NCBI RefSeq assembly: GCF_025643335.1 | Contig: NZ_CP092489.1 | Coordinates: 4,784,501-4,848,500, forward strand | From: Endozoicomonas sp. Mp262 | GTDB taxonomy: Bacteria > Pseudomonadota > Gammaproteobacteria > Pseudomonadales > Endozoicomonadaceae | Direction: 5' to 3' | Length of the DNA: 64,000 bases | Shown: positions 1-8,922 of the stretch, piece after piece | How the letters are laid out: the number at the start of each line of letters is the position of its first letter | Position numbering within the stretch: position 1 is the stretch's first letter | Notes under the pieces: model-generated | What the model saw: only the letters and a program-made list of their open reading frames with translations | Database searches by the model: none | Told to the model about the DNA's origin: nothing | Translations under genes and position numbers: made by a program

Positions 1-887
1 GCATAGCGGGGTAAGCCGATGGTGTTGACCGTCTCAATAAAATCTGCCGGAGCAAACCAGGTTTTAAAGATGCTGGTACCTTCTGGAATCACATAGGCTT
101 CATCCGGTTTGATAAACGGCATATCACCCACCTGCCCCCGATACTCTTCCCAGTCAATATCGCCAAAGCGAAAACCGGCCTTGGGATCATTGCGTAAAAG
201 AGCACTGTCCTGAAAACGCAGGTAGGCTTCTTTGACATAAGGATGCCCCACCAACCCATCGTAAAAGTCGGTGCCGCAAAACGCTCTTAACCCTGAATAA
301 GGTTGTGCACCCAGGGCTTTATCGACTTTTCGGCGCAGCTTGACAGACTCAATGCGCACATCGGTCAGCTCATCAGTAAACTTGTAGGTATGGGTTTGCT
401 GCTGTACCCCAAACTCCTGGAACAGGTCGTAGATAATGGTGCTGCCATCCCCATCCAGAATCTGCCCTTTGATCGCTCCAAGGCGTAAATGCTCCAGAGT
501 CACTTCATGGTTGGCATTCATATCCGCCAGCCGTTGATTGACCACCGTCTTTACCCCTTCCAGGGCACTTTCTGAGCCAAACGCCCGCACATTGCGCACC
601 TCATCGGCAACAACGGTGGCATCGTAGGGAATATGGGGAATCACAAAGCTGCGCACCTGTCGCTTACGGCCTTTGGCCTGAGGTGCAGGCGCACCCCGCT
701 CAGCCGTTGACAGCAGGATCAACTCGCCATTGCGCGATTCAACCACCACCGTCGTGGTGTTAATGCCGCTTTCAGCAAACAGGCCCAATGAACCAATACG
801 CCCCGGTTTATAGGGCTGATCATTGATGGTTGCCGTCAGGCTGGTCAGACTGAAGGCATCATCATTAAATATATCCAGCAAACTCAT
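1..887 (-). CDS. phage major capsid protein E (partial, runs off left edge)
   Basis: This open frame starts at the ATG at 887-885 and continues past position 1. The translation begins MSLLDIFNDDAFSLTSLT and contains the stretches RIGSLGLFAESGI and VVVESRNGELILLST, then a YKFTDELTDVRIES region and FCGTDFYDGLVGHPYVKEAY. These are hallmarks of the lambda gpE family (Phage_cap_E), which builds the icosahedral head shell. The start overlaps the stop of the upstream decoration gene (ATGA), indicating translational coupling within the head operon. About 295 codons are visible, so roughly the last 40 to 50 residues of a typical 340-residue protein should lie outside the window. Confidence 0.9.
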   Translation of the reverse strand, partial: MSLLDIFNDDAFSLTSLTATINDQPYKPGRIGSLGLFAESGINTTTVVVESRNGELILLSTAERGAPAPQAKGRKRQVRSFVIPHIPYDATVVADEVRNVRAFGSESALEGVKTVVNQRLADMNANHEVTLEHLRLGAIKGQILDGDGSTIIYDLFQEFGVQQQTHTYKFTDELTDVRIESVKLRRKVDKALGAQPYSGLRAFCGTDFYDGLVGHPYVKEAYLRFQDSALLRNDPKAGFRFGDIDWEEYRGQVGDMPFIKPDEAYVIPEGTSIFKTWFAPADFIETVNTIGLPRY

Positions 888-1264
888 GGTTGCTCTCCCT
901 GTCGTAAGATAATGTCCACTGCTTTCAACGCTTCAACAGCCGCTGCCTGTTGTTCTTCGGTAATCGCTGCGGGCCAGATCAATAATCGCTCATCGACTTC
1001 TGCCAGACGGGCAATGATCACCCCCTCTTTGCCAGTACTGCCGGTACGCTCATGATCCCAAAGGATACCCACCGCTACCTGCAAACCGTTATCAGCGGTG
1101 AGATCCAGTGGCCCATAAGTGCCCGTTGCGGTTTCTTTACCAAGCACTGTGCCCGGCAGCAGGGTCAACTCCGCAACCAGTGCGACACACTCCCGGCTGA
1201 TACTGTTATTTCCTTCAGACACAATGAATTCGCCGGTATGAACCGGCTCGGTTTGCACAGGCAT
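884..1264 (-). CDS. phage head decoration protein D
   Basis: A 126-residue protein of the lambda gpD family (HDPD), the trimeric decoration protein that stabilises expanded capsids. Visible signatures are the N-terminal TGEFIVSEGNNSISRE segment, a central LTLLPGTVLGK turn, and VAVGILWDH followed by VIIARLAEVDERLLIWP. Length is close to that of lambda D (110 residues). It lies directly between the ClpP-type protease and the capsid gene, as expected from lambda C-D-E order, and its stop overlaps the capsid start by 4 bases. Confidence 0.9.
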   Translation of the reverse strand: MPVQTEPVHTGEFIVSEGNNSISRECVALVAELTLLPGTVLGKETATGTYGPLDLTADNGLQVAVGILWDHERTGSTGKEGVIIARLAEVDERLLIWPAAITEEQQAAAVEALKAVDIILRQGEQP

Positions 1265-1279
1265 AGTGGTTTCCTTATG

Positions 1280-2272
1280 TTAGGGAGCGGTGGACTGATT
1301 TCGTTTGCGGTAGATGGACTGAGTATCCAACAGGGGTTGAGTAGGCTGGGTTTGTTGTTGCGGGTTCAGGGTGTTATCAATGCTGATATCATCCCTGGTT
1401 AACTGATCAAACAGGGCTTTGCGAACATCGTCTTCTGTTTTACCGGACTGGATAAACGCCTTAGCCCGCTCCGGGCAGTGAGCAGCGGCACACAGGGACT
1501 GAATCACCTCACACGCTTCCAGCCGTTGTTTGGCTGCTTCCAAACCGAGCTGTTTTTCGACAAACCCTTCGGCCAGCTCAGGATACCCTGCTTGATTACA
1601 CAGGCGCATAATGGCCAGGGCATGGGTATTATCCGGTGTGATAACACTGGCAGCAGGAGGGGGAGTGACTGCCGGGGCTTTTCTAAACCCGGATAAATCA
1701 AAATGGGCTGCCAGGGTCACTGGGCTGTCGATGCTATCCACCAGACCATTCGTTTTCGCCTCTTCAGCAGTGAACCAGGTTTCTTCCTGCATCATCTGCT
1801 TGATGGTTTCTGGCTCATGTTCGCAATGATGGCAGTAGGTGTTGGCAATCACCTCGGTGGTTTTATCTAACAGGTCAGCCACTTTACGCATTTCTTCTGC
1901 CCCACCGCCTACCCAACCGAACGGGTTGTGAATCATCATCAGGGCATTTTCTGCCATGGTGATGGTGTCCCCGGCCATGGCAATCACACTGGCAATACTG
2001 GCGGCCATGCCTTCAATCCGCACATTGACGGTGGCTGGGTGATAACGAAGCGCGTTGTAAATGGCTATGCCATCAAACACCGAGCCACCGGGGCTGTTGA
2101 TACGCACCGTTATACTGTCACTGTCGATATTTTTCAGGGTACTGACCAGCTCACGGGCAGATAGCCCGGCCCAGTCACCAATCACATCATAAATCAGTAA
2201 TTCTGCCGGTTGGCCTGCCTGATTTTTCAGGGTAAACCAGGCCGTATTCTTTTTAGGGGTGGGGACGCTCAT
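1280..2272 (-). CDS. ClpP-like phage head maturation protease
   Basis: A 330-residue protein with a ClpP/crotonase-fold (S14-type) domain in the first 200 residues. Seen: INSPGGSVFDGIAIYNAL near residues 59-75, the nucleophile region GMAASIAS with probable catalytic Ser92, and MMIHNPFG with probable catalytic His115. The C-terminal 110 residues are hydrophilic and may act as a scaffold extension, as in lambda C/Nu3. It overlaps the portal gene by 20 bases. Expected role: trimming of portal and scaffold during prohead maturation. The catalytic residues appear intact. Confidence 0.88.
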   Translation of the reverse strand: MSVPTPKKNTAWFTLKNQAGQPAELLIYDVIGDWAGLSARELVSTLKNIDSDSITVRINSPGGSVFDGIAIYNALRYHPATVNVRIEGMAASIASVIAMAGDTITMAENALMMIHNPFGWVGGGAEEMRKVADLLDKTTEVIANTYCHHCEHEPETIKQMMQEETWFTAEEAKTNGLVDSIDSPVTLAAHFDLSGFRKAPAVTPPPAASVITPDNTHALAIMRLCNQAGYPELAEGFVEKQLGLEAAKQRLEACEVIQSLCAAAHCPERAKAFIQSGKTEDDVRKALFDQLTRDDISIDNTLNPQQQTQPTQPLLDTQSIYRKRNQSTAP

Positions 2273-3761
2273 TATTATCTGACTCCTGTTCCGTGGAGGG
2301 GGTTGTTGGTGTGCTCACTCGGGCATCACTGTCATACTGAAGATCCAGCTCATCGGCCCGACGATTATCCGCTGCAATTTCATCATCGATCTGCTCACTG
2401 TCATAACCTTGCTCAGAGACCACTTCCGAACGGGATTTGAAGCCACCTCGTACGGCCAGGGTTTGTGCCTGCATATCCTGAACCGGGTGCATATAAGGCC
2501 AACCCTGAGGAATCCACTTCACCCGGCGGTAATCGCTTTTTTTCCTGTGATAGCCCGGTGCATGGAGCGCACCACTTAATACCGCAAGATCCAGCCAGCG
2601 CTGCCACACCGGACGACACAATTGGAAAATCAACTGATTATGCTGAAGCTGCTGCACCCGTCGACGAAACTCATTGAGCACTACCCGTAATGCCCGATCA
2701 CTGACGCCTTTCATATCCCCGGACAGCACCTCATAGGGCAAACCAATCCCGGCAGCAACGGCCATTAGCTGCTGACGGATAAAATCCGGGTAATTACTCG
2801 CTGCCCCCGGCGGGGTATTGAAGGTAATCTCTTCTCCCGGCGATAACTCCTGCATGGTGCCTGGCTCCATGGCCACCATCGGTACGCCCTGCAAATCATA
2901 AACAATCGGTCTGCCGGTCAGTGGATCGACCTTCTCCTGCTCCGGGGCCGGTTTAGTGATAAAGCCGGTAAACAGATTAGCGATTTCCTGTCTGAGCAAC
3001 GTCGCATCATCAAACTTGTCCAGATGAAACATCCGCAACAGCACCTGGGTTAACAGTGGCTGTCCCCGGAGCTGACCCGGTCTTAACGGCTCGTATAAAT
3101 GCAGTACCTGTTCTGCCGGTACCCGATGCAAACCGGTGGTATCTAAGGTGGCGTGATCGGCAGGATGGTGCTTGTACATCCAGTAGGCCACCCGCTGACC
3201 GATGGCATTCAATTCAATCCCGGCACGAATTTTATGACCATTGCTCAGGTCATCCTGATAATCCCAGGGTACAAACTCTGCTTCCAGTAATTGCACCTGC
3301 AATGGAACCGTTAAACCATCGCCGGGCTGGCGCAGTCGTAACCGGGCAAAAACTTCTCCGGCTTCCAACATCGACCGAGCCGCTAACGCTTGCTGGCCAT
3401 AAAAATCCAGCTGGCCATCGGCATCGGACTCATCGGTCCAATCCAGAAACAGGGTCTGCAGCTTTTTGCGAAACCGGTCACTGCTGGCTTCAGATTTTGG
3501 CTTGATGCCGGTACCGACAATATTCGCGACCAGTTTATCCAGGCCCGAGGCGGCCCAGGGATCATTACGAATCGCGGCTCGTGAACGATGAATCAAAGTA
3601 CCCAGATTACCGGTCAATGCGGTATTGGGACCGGTAGCAGGCGCATGCCAACCACGACTGCGTCGGCTATGCCCGGCAGAGGTGTATACTTGATTATTAA
3701 TTACTTTGCCTAATATTTTCGACAAAAAGCGCTGCACACCCATAGCTTTTGCATTCCTCAT
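2253..3761 (-). CDS. phage portal protein (lambda gpB family)
   Basis: A 502-residue protein. The run AGHSRRSRGW, TGNLGTLIHRSRAAIRNDPW and ASGLDKLVANIVGTGI near the N terminus, and LPYEVLSGDMKGVSDRALR in the second half, are characteristic of lambda-family portals, which form the dodecameric DNA-entry channel. Lambda B is 533 residues, so this appears full length. Two starts are possible: ATG at 3761, with no clear ribosome site, or ATG at 3743 (MGVQRFLSK), preceded by GAGGAA at rather long spacing. The next head gene (W) lies 2.5 kb upstream because a reverse-oriented cargo gene and an IS have been inserted between them. Confidence 0.9.
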   Translation of the reverse strand: MRNAKAMGVQRFLSKILGKVINNQVYTSAGHSRRSRGWHAPATGPNTALTGNLGTLIHRSRAAIRNDPWAASGLDKLVANIVGTGIKPKSEASSDRFRKKLQTLFLDWTDESDADGQLDFYGQQALAARSMLEAGEVFARLRLRQPGDGLTVPLQVQLLEAEFVPWDYQDDLSNGHKIRAGIELNAIGQRVAYWMYKHHPADHATLDTTGLHRVPAEQVLHLYEPLRPGQLRGQPLLTQVLLRMFHLDKFDDATLLRQEIANLFTGFITKPAPEQEKVDPLTGRPIVYDLQGVPMVAMEPGTMQELSPGEEITFNTPPGAASNYPDFIRQQLMAVAAGIGLPYEVLSGDMKGVSDRALRVVLNEFRRRVQQLQHNQLIFQLCRPVWQRWLDLAVLSGALHAPGYHRKKSDYRRVKWIPQGWPYMHPVQDMQAQTLAVRGGFKSRSEVVSEQGYDSEQIDDEIAADNRRADELDLQYDSDARVSTPTTPSTEQESDNNERPHP

Positions 3762-3767
3762 GAGGAC
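3756..3767. promoter_or_regulatory. palindromic ribosome-site sequence shared by two divergent genes
   Basis: The sequence TTCCTCATGAGGAC contains the perfect palindrome TCCTCATGAGGA. On the plus strand its GAGG sits 7 to 8 bases before the GTG start of the cargo gene at 3773. On the minus strand its GAGGA lies upstream of the portal ATG at 3743 and the palindrome contains the alternative portal ATG at 3761. One 12-bp site can therefore serve both genes. Confidence 0.4.
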
Positions 3768-3772
3768 AAAAC

Positions 3773-4336
3773 GTGAAGTACTTAGTATTTAATATGCTTT
3801 TTGCCCTCATCTTTATCATCAGCTTTCCTGTGGTAGCTATGGACAATGAGGCTTCTGCCAACCACATGTACAGCGCTTTACTCAAAGAAAAAAGCGTTAA
3901 TGCTTTGTTGAAACGCTCAAATAGCATGCCTGCCTTTCAGAGTTCATCGACATCGAGCGAGCCATTTATTGCTGTAGTTGAGCCTATACCTATCACAAGT
4001 TATACCCAATCAGATGAGAAAAGCTCTGAGTCCACAATTATCCATTTAGCTAACTCACTCTCTCGATCATCAATTAGTATGCTGGACGAAATATTAAACC
4101 CATCCGTTCTTAGCTCTAGAAGAAACATTAAATCGTTTGAATGTATCCAAGTAATTGGCTCTCGAGCCTTCGTTCATGCTGCAGCAGCAACTATATTAGC
4201 CGACAAACTTGGTTATTTTGAGTGGCACACTTATGCAGCTTCGGCATTACCTGTTGCTGTAGTGACCGGTGTAGTAAATGGTTTTTATGATTGCGGCGAA
4301 AAGATAGAAAATGAACGGGTGAAAGTCTCATATTGA
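3773..4336 (+). pseudogene. secreted/membrane cargo protein, 5' fragment (disrupted by IS)
   Basis: This frame starts at GTG 3773 after GAGG and encodes a signal peptide (MKYLVFNMLFALIFIISFP, cut near VVAMDN), a Ser-rich low-complexity stretch, and one hydrophobic segment near residues 134-173. The last codons before the current stop lie inside an insertion sequence that begins at 4317, so the native frame is broken after residue 181. Joining base 4316 to base 5931 (one copy of the target duplication removed) restores an open frame of 296 codons. The family is not recognised. The gene is reverse-oriented within the head operon, as phage cargo (moron) genes often are. Its normal product is probably an exported membrane protein. 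Confidence 0.75.
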
Positions 4337-4338
4337 CC
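4317..4338 (+). repeat. left terminal inverted repeat of ISKra4-type element
   Basis: The 22 bases begin GGGTGAAAGTCTCA and match the reverse complement of 5901-5922 at 21 of 22 positions. The preceding 8 bases (4309-4316, AAATGAAC) are the left target-site duplication. Confidence 0.93.
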
Positions 4339-4342
4339 ACAA

Positions 4343-5887
4343 CTAAACACTGCCACCTTTCTCTGGGAATGGTATGACATTGCTTGTAGCAGCCTTGGTG
4401 ACTTTCCCGCAATAAGTTGCAGCAAATAACTTCCAGCCATTTTCAAACCAGTGGCTCTGAACTAATGACCGAAGCGTCAATACGCCCTGACCACCCGGAT
4501 TTCGCCAGCGCATACCTGAGCACTTCATCCGCTGGGTAACCAAGGTTTTACAGGCTGCCTCTACCACACCAGAGCCGATCGGAAGGTTATTCGACAAGTG
4601 TTCAGCATAGCGCATACGCTGGCGATTTTTTCTGAAATACTCCAGCTCGGTCTTTAATTTTGAGCGGCGCGGATGCTTTTTATGCTGATAAGCCAGGGCT
4701 TTAATAATGCGCTCAACCCCATCGAGTTCCTCTTTTAGGACGTGTCGGTAAGTGACAAACTTTTCTTTGGACTTGATGCTGTTTTCTCCATAAGCCTGGT
4801 CAAATGCTTTCTTCAGGTGATCGGCTGCGTGGTAGTAATCAATAACCTCAACACCCGCTGGTAGTTCCTGGGAAAGGTATGACCAGTTGTCCTTGGCGCC
4901 ATCAGCGACTTTGACCAGTGACAGCTGTGGCTTTTGTCGCAACGCTTCTTGCAATAGTGCTGACAAAGACTGCTTGAGTGTGAGTTTTTTAGTTTCTGGC
5001 ATTCGTCCTATGCGGACTGTTGATAAACGCTCCCCCTGTTGATCGTAAAACGACAAAGTTCCGCAACTGGCCTCCTTGCAACCTGTTGGCCCTTGAGTCC
5101 GTTTGCCTTCAGAAGCGCTCCTGGCTCGCTTTTCTACTCGTTTGCCATCTTTCATGGGCAGCATAACGCCATCCAGGGAGGCGGCTACTGTGACCGCATT
5201 GGTGGGCACGTTAAGTTTCTCAATAAGCATCTCTTCAAAAGGCTCACGGTGCTGTTCCCACTGAGTATTAAATTGCCTGGGGAAACGAGCAAGACTGCTT
5301 TCTGAGGGAGACATACCTCCCATGAGATCAAGGAGGCTTTTTGCTTCACCGGGAGACATTTGAGCAACAACCCAGGCAGCTTGCTTTGCAGCCCGAGGCG
5401 TCCAGAAGCCTTCCACGATCCCGGCTTTCAACTCCATGGGCACGATACACGGCTCTTTGCCGTTACGGTAAAGTGTTCGCATAACCCGGACTGAACCAAC
5501 CGCTGTCTGGTAGGTTTTATAACTGCGCAACACCTGCTTATAAGTGATCCCGCTGACCTCAATAGCTGGGGTATCAATATCAAGCTCAGCCAGCGCCTCT
5601 GCTAAAAAATCTTGCTGAGCTTGATTAAAGAGAGCATTAACGGTCTGCTCAAACTCTTCAAAGTGCCTGATAGGATTGCCAGACTCTCGCAGAGCCTGCA
5701 ATTGGTGGCCTAACCGTTGAATCGCATCACAAGAAATGGTGGCGGCTTCAGTCCGTAGCTGACATACTTCCATGGGGCGGCCTCTCACTGGCAAGGTGTT
5801 GTGTGCTATCAACATCATACCTGTGATTGGCTGCCTTCTGTTTAAGCATTGAAAAAATAGCTGCCTACTACTTTCCCCGGTTGGCAA
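4343..5887 (-). CDS. ISKra4-family transposase
   Basis: A 514-residue frame; an internal ATG at 5773 (MEVCQLRTEA) would give 476 residues. Family hallmarks seen: SLDGVMLPMKDGKR (first acidic residue), GPTGCKEASCGTLSFYD, GRMPETKKLTLK, VADGAKDNWSYL (second acidic region), IDYYHAADHLKKAFD, and the C-terminal LPIGSGVVEAACKTLVTQRM. The product is expected to be a DDE transposase acting on the element's inverted repeats. It fills the IS almost completely, leaving about 26 bases to the left repeat and 14 to the right one. No frameshift or internal stop is seen. Confidence 0.92.
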   Translation of the reverse strand: MPTGESSRQLFFQCLNRRQPITGMMLIAHNTLPVRGRPMEVCQLRTEAATISCDAIQRLGHQLQALRESGNPIRHFEEFEQTVNALFNQAQQDFLAEALAELDIDTPAIEVSGITYKQVLRSYKTYQTAVGSVRVMRTLYRNGKEPCIVPMELKAGIVEGFWTPRAAKQAAWVVAQMSPGEAKSLLDLMGGMSPSESSLARFPRQFNTQWEQHREPFEEMLIEKLNVPTNAVTVAASLDGVMLPMKDGKRVEKRARSASEGKRTQGPTGCKEASCGTLSFYDQQGERLSTVRIGRMPETKKLTLKQSLSALLQEALRQKPQLSLVKVADGAKDNWSYLSQELPAGVEVIDYYHAADHLKKAFDQAYGENSIKSKEKFVTYRHVLKEELDGVERIIKALAYQHKKHPRRSKLKTELEYFRKNRQRMRYAEHLSNNLPIGSGVVEAACKTLVTQRMKCSGMRWRNPGGQGVLTLRSLVQSHWFENGWKLFAATYCGKVTKAATSNVIPFPEKGGSV

Positions 5888-5900
5888 GCTGAAGAAGCTC

Positions 5901-5922
5901 GGTCAATTTGAGACTTTCACCC
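5901..5922 (-). repeat. right terminal inverted repeat of ISKra4-type element
   Basis: The reverse complement of the left end with one mismatch (GGTCAATTTGAGACTTTC then ACCC). It is followed by the second AAATGAAC target copy at 5923-5930. Confidence 0.93.
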
Positions 5923-5930
5923 AAATGAAC

Positions 5931-6277
5931 AAACACACTCAGGAGTGTGGTGGCCATTAAAAAAAATAAGTTCATGTGTATACAAATCGATTCATTGCTT
6001 AACTCGATGTATTCCTGAGAGCATTCGTCCCTATGTTCGCCCCATTTTGATTGGTGCAAGTGCTTGTGGTACAGCTGCTACCATTATTGCTGACTTTATT
6101 GTCCACTTATTTAATGCAGGAGTCTTTACAAATCCATCTGTAACAGGAGTTGCTTGTCCCACTATTATTATCGCTGGAGTTATTTCAGGTGCCGTGCTAA
6201 GCGTAATTATTGTATATCGATCAAGGATCTCTGAATCAGATAACACCCTGTCTTTAAATAATATTCAAGTTGAATAG
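5931..6277 (+). pseudogene. secreted/membrane cargo protein, 3' fragment (displaced by IS)
   Basis: The region continues the reading frame of the 3773 gene once the IS is removed (codon 182 spans 4316 and 5931-5932). It encodes residues 182-296. Two hydrophobic segments are visible, around ILIGASACGTAATIIAD and ACPTIIIAGVISGAVLSVII, followed by a polar tail. AATIIAD here parallels AATILAD in the first half, suggesting an internally duplicated hairpin. A GTG at 5945 could start a residual 110-residue peptide, but no ribosome site precedes it. The stop (TAG 6275-6277) overlaps the end of the convergent W gene by 13 bases. Confidence 0.72.
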
Positions 6278-6456
6278 ATACCGTACTGCCTTGGTCGTTT
6301 TTGCTGTTTGATCATTTCACGCTCAATGGCCTGCAACCGACGTTCCATTTCAGCAAAGCTGCTGTACTCCACTTTTTGGCCTTCAAACTCTACCGTTTTG
6401 GTCTGACGCAACAGTACTGCACGCTTGAGCGCTTGGTATTCAGTTGGAGTAATCAT
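6265..6456 (-). CDS. phage head-tail joining protein W
   Basis: A 63-residue protein beginning MITPTEYQALKRAVLLRQ and containing KTVEFEGQKVEYSSFAEM and ERRLQAIEREM. This matches the gpW family (lambda W is 68 residues), a small alpha/beta protein that stabilises packaged DNA and joins head to tail. Its ATG overlaps the terminase TGA (ATGA), as in lambda A-W. The gene is intact, but its 3' end overlaps the convergent cargo gene by 13 bases. Confidence 0.88.
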   Translation of the reverse strand: MITPTEYQALKRAVLLRQTKTVEFEGQKVEYSSFAEMERRLQAIEREMIKQQKRPRQYGIYST

Positions 6457-8309
6457 GATCGATCCAGGTAAGTACTGCGGGTTCGTCGGCGAGGCCGGGG
6501 CATCATGGGTTCCGGCTCAGTGCTTTGTTCTTCATCTATTATCAGTTCCGGAGCTGGGCGCTGTGCGGTCAGGGCATCCAGTTCCAGTCCCCGATGCTGT
6601 TGTAAAATACGCACTGCCGTAAAGGCATAGACCCGACAGTCGAGGGCTTCATTGCGTTTTTTACGGGCATCCCATTCAAAATAAGGTACTCCCTTTTTAT
6701 ATTTTCGAACCTTTTCTTCGGCGGTGGCCTGTTTGAAATAGTCTTCATCAAAACACTCTTTGACGGGCCAGTGACAATAGCCATTGCCGGGTTCCAGGAT
6801 GCGGTAGCGCTGTTAAATGACTTCTTTTGCCGTATCTGTTCCCACCAGGGTGAGATACACCCCTTTTTTATTGCGCGTTTTCGGAAACGTCGCGATGGGT
6901 TTACCTGCCTGGGAAGCCCCCTTGATTGGGATTAACCAGTCGGCACCCTGCTTGCGGGAAAAGGCATAAACCTCATCGGTGTAATGGCCACCAGAGTCCA
7001 TACAAATCTGTGCCAGATTCATTAACACCCCGTCCTGCCGCCGATAGGGTTTGCGCAGCTTATCTGCCAGAATGCTCCAGATGTCCGGTCGGGAAAGATC
7101 ACCATAGAGGCGAATATAATCAATAGACCAACTTTCTTCGCCTGCTCCCCAGCCCACTACCTCATACTCAATACGGTCATCCTGGACATCGATGCCACAA
7201 GTGAGTACTTCAGCATGCCAGGGGACCTCTGCCGGGTAATGTTCACGACGTTGGTAGAGCAGTTCATAATCAACGGTTTCTCCGACTTCCTGCCAGGTTT
7301 GGCCGAGTACCGTATTGGTCCAGTCTTTCAATAACACCGGATCAGCTTTCGCTGCTAAAAAATCCTCGACGGCATTGGCCCAGCTGTACCAGCCGTTAGG
7401 ACTGTAGAGAGAACTGAGATGATAACCACGGACCTTGCCATCAGCGTCAGGATTCATTGCGACCCACTGACCATTGGTCAGCAACTTTGGCTTATCATGC
7501 TCCTGCATCCGGTGGCTGCAGCGGATACATTCAAAGCAAGCGGTATCCGGATCATTGTCCTCAAAGCGAATCTGCTGCCATTCAATGGGCTGAAGATGAT
7601 TACACTGAACACACGGCACATGGTATTGACGCTGATCACTGGCTTCATAAGCCGCTTCTATTTTGCTGGCCCCGGCAATATTCGGTGTGGAGACCATCAA
7701 TATTTTGCGGTTGCGGGAAAACGTCGCGGTTCGCTTGATGGCCAGATTAATGGGGCTGCCCTCCCCATCCACATCATCGTCATAGGCATCCACTTCATCC
7801 AGAAACAGAAACCTCGCAGGCATGGAGCGCAGGCCGGTGGCTGAGTTGGCTCCGGTGATAATCAGGACACCGTTGGGAAACTCCTTCACCATTTGAGTAT
7901 TGCCGGAATCCCTGGACCGGGGATCTTTTACCCGCTCCCGCAAGATAGGCATTTCCTCAATCATCGGTGCAATACGCTGCTTGGAGGTTCGCTTGGCCAT
8001 ATCCAGAGTAGGCAGCACATACATCATCGGACCGGGAGTATGGTGGACGACGTAGCCCAACCAGTTATTGCCGCATTCAGTGCCGCCTACCTGTGCGCCT
8101 TTCATAAACACGACTTTTTCAACTGGTGACGAAGGAGAGAGACAATCCATAATCTCTTGCAGATACGGCGTTCTAGCCGTCCGCCACTTGCCAGCTTCCT
8201 TTGCTGACTTCATGGGCAAGATACGGTACTTGTCCGCCCACTCAGAAACCGTTAGTCGTGTATCCGGTTTAAGTCCGGCAAAAAAACCATCAAGGTAAGG
8301 AGAGCTCAT
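6453..8309 (-). pseudogene. phage terminase large subunit (gpA family) with in-frame TAA
   Basis: Reading from ATG 8309 the protein shows the gpA packaging ATPase: Walker A-like FMKGAQVGGTE near residues 68-78, Walker B FLFLDEVDAYDDD near 168-179, a zinc-like C-x2-C-x18-C-x2-C cluster, and the nuclease region CGIDVQDDRIEYEVVGWG. After residue 498 (TAKEVI) a TAA at 6815-6813 stops translation. The same frame then continues QRYRILEPGNGY, CFDEDYFKQAT, GVPYFEWDARKKRNEALD and RVYAFTAVRIL down to TGA 6455-6453, giving the normal 618-residue length. TAA sits where family members commonly have a Tyr codon (inference from family memory). The C-terminal nuclease end is lost unless the stop is read through. 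Confidence 0.88.
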
Positions 8310-8812
8310 CCGTGGCTTATATCCGAGAGAATCATTTCCAGTTCCTCTTCCAGAAGCTGCCGCACCTGCCGCGGATCTTGCTCAGCAGCCAGAATGTCTG
8401 CTAACCGGTCAGGAATACCTAACAACGCATCCCGAATAATCCGCCCTGCCCGGAAGGCATCCTCGCGTACCTTCGAAGCATCCGTGAGCTTGCCTGCCTT
8501 TTCCTCATACTCCATCTTCGCCATCTTGGCCCGGAAGGCTTCGCGCATGGTGCGGGCGGAGGCGAAATCCACGGCTTTACGATTATCTACCGGGTAGCTG
8601 GTACTGGCGATCACCTCGCCCCGAGAAGGGTTACTCTGGCGCAATGCAGCGGATGGCTCGGCCAGTTCCTCTATCGCCTTTTTAGCCGCCACAGGGTCGA
8701 TTCTGCCGCCTTTTACCTTGATCCGGCCCTGTTTTACCAGTTTGTTCACATATTGCCGGGACCAGCCGTTCTGGCGGGCAAATTCGGCCTGTGTCAACCA
8801 CTCTCCGGCCAT
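8306..8812 (-). CDS. phage terminase small subunit (Nu1-like)
   Basis: A 168-residue protein. The N-terminal winged-helix LTQAEFARQNGWSRQYVNKL, followed by VKQGRIKVKGGRIDPVAA, is the DNA-binding (cos-recognition) domain of Nu1-type small terminases. The C-terminal half is helical, as expected for contact with gpA. Its stop overlaps the large-subunit start by 4 bases, and the gene begins the rightmost end of the head operon. The divergent gene at 8923 shares a 110-bp intergenic region that should hold promoters for both directions. Confidence 0.85.
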   Translation of the reverse strand: MAGEWLTQAEFARQNGWSRQYVNKLVKQGRIKVKGGRIDPVAAKKAIEELAEPSAALRQSNPSRGEVIASTSYPVDNRKAVDFASARTMREAFRAKMAKMEYEEKAGKLTDASKVREDAFRAGRIIRDALLGIPDRLADILAAEQDPRQVRQLLEEELEMILSDISHG

Positions 8813-8922
8813 GACCTGCTCCGTCCGGAATCCTTGGATTTATTCCCCTGAATAACTTGCTAAGTGGCCAACACTGAGCCTGTATGTAAGTAGCCCGAAC
8901 AATGATAACCAAGGAGCATATG

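Larger units (their letters stand above)
4317..5922 (-). mobile_element. complete ISKra4-family insertion sequence, 1606 bp
   Basis: Seen: 22-bp terminal inverted repeats with one mismatch, a single transposase gene filling the interior, and an exact 8-bp target duplication AAATGAAC at 4309-4316 and 5923-5930. ISKra4-family elements typically make target duplications of this size. Intact ends, duplication and a full-length transposase frame indicate a recent insertion that may still be mobile. It interrupts a phage cargo gene in frame, so precise loss would restore that gene. Confidence 0.93.

Noticed and set aside
3056-3505. 149-codon plus-strand frame inside the portal gene
   Set aside because: It is antisense to a well-supported portal protein and has no start signal.
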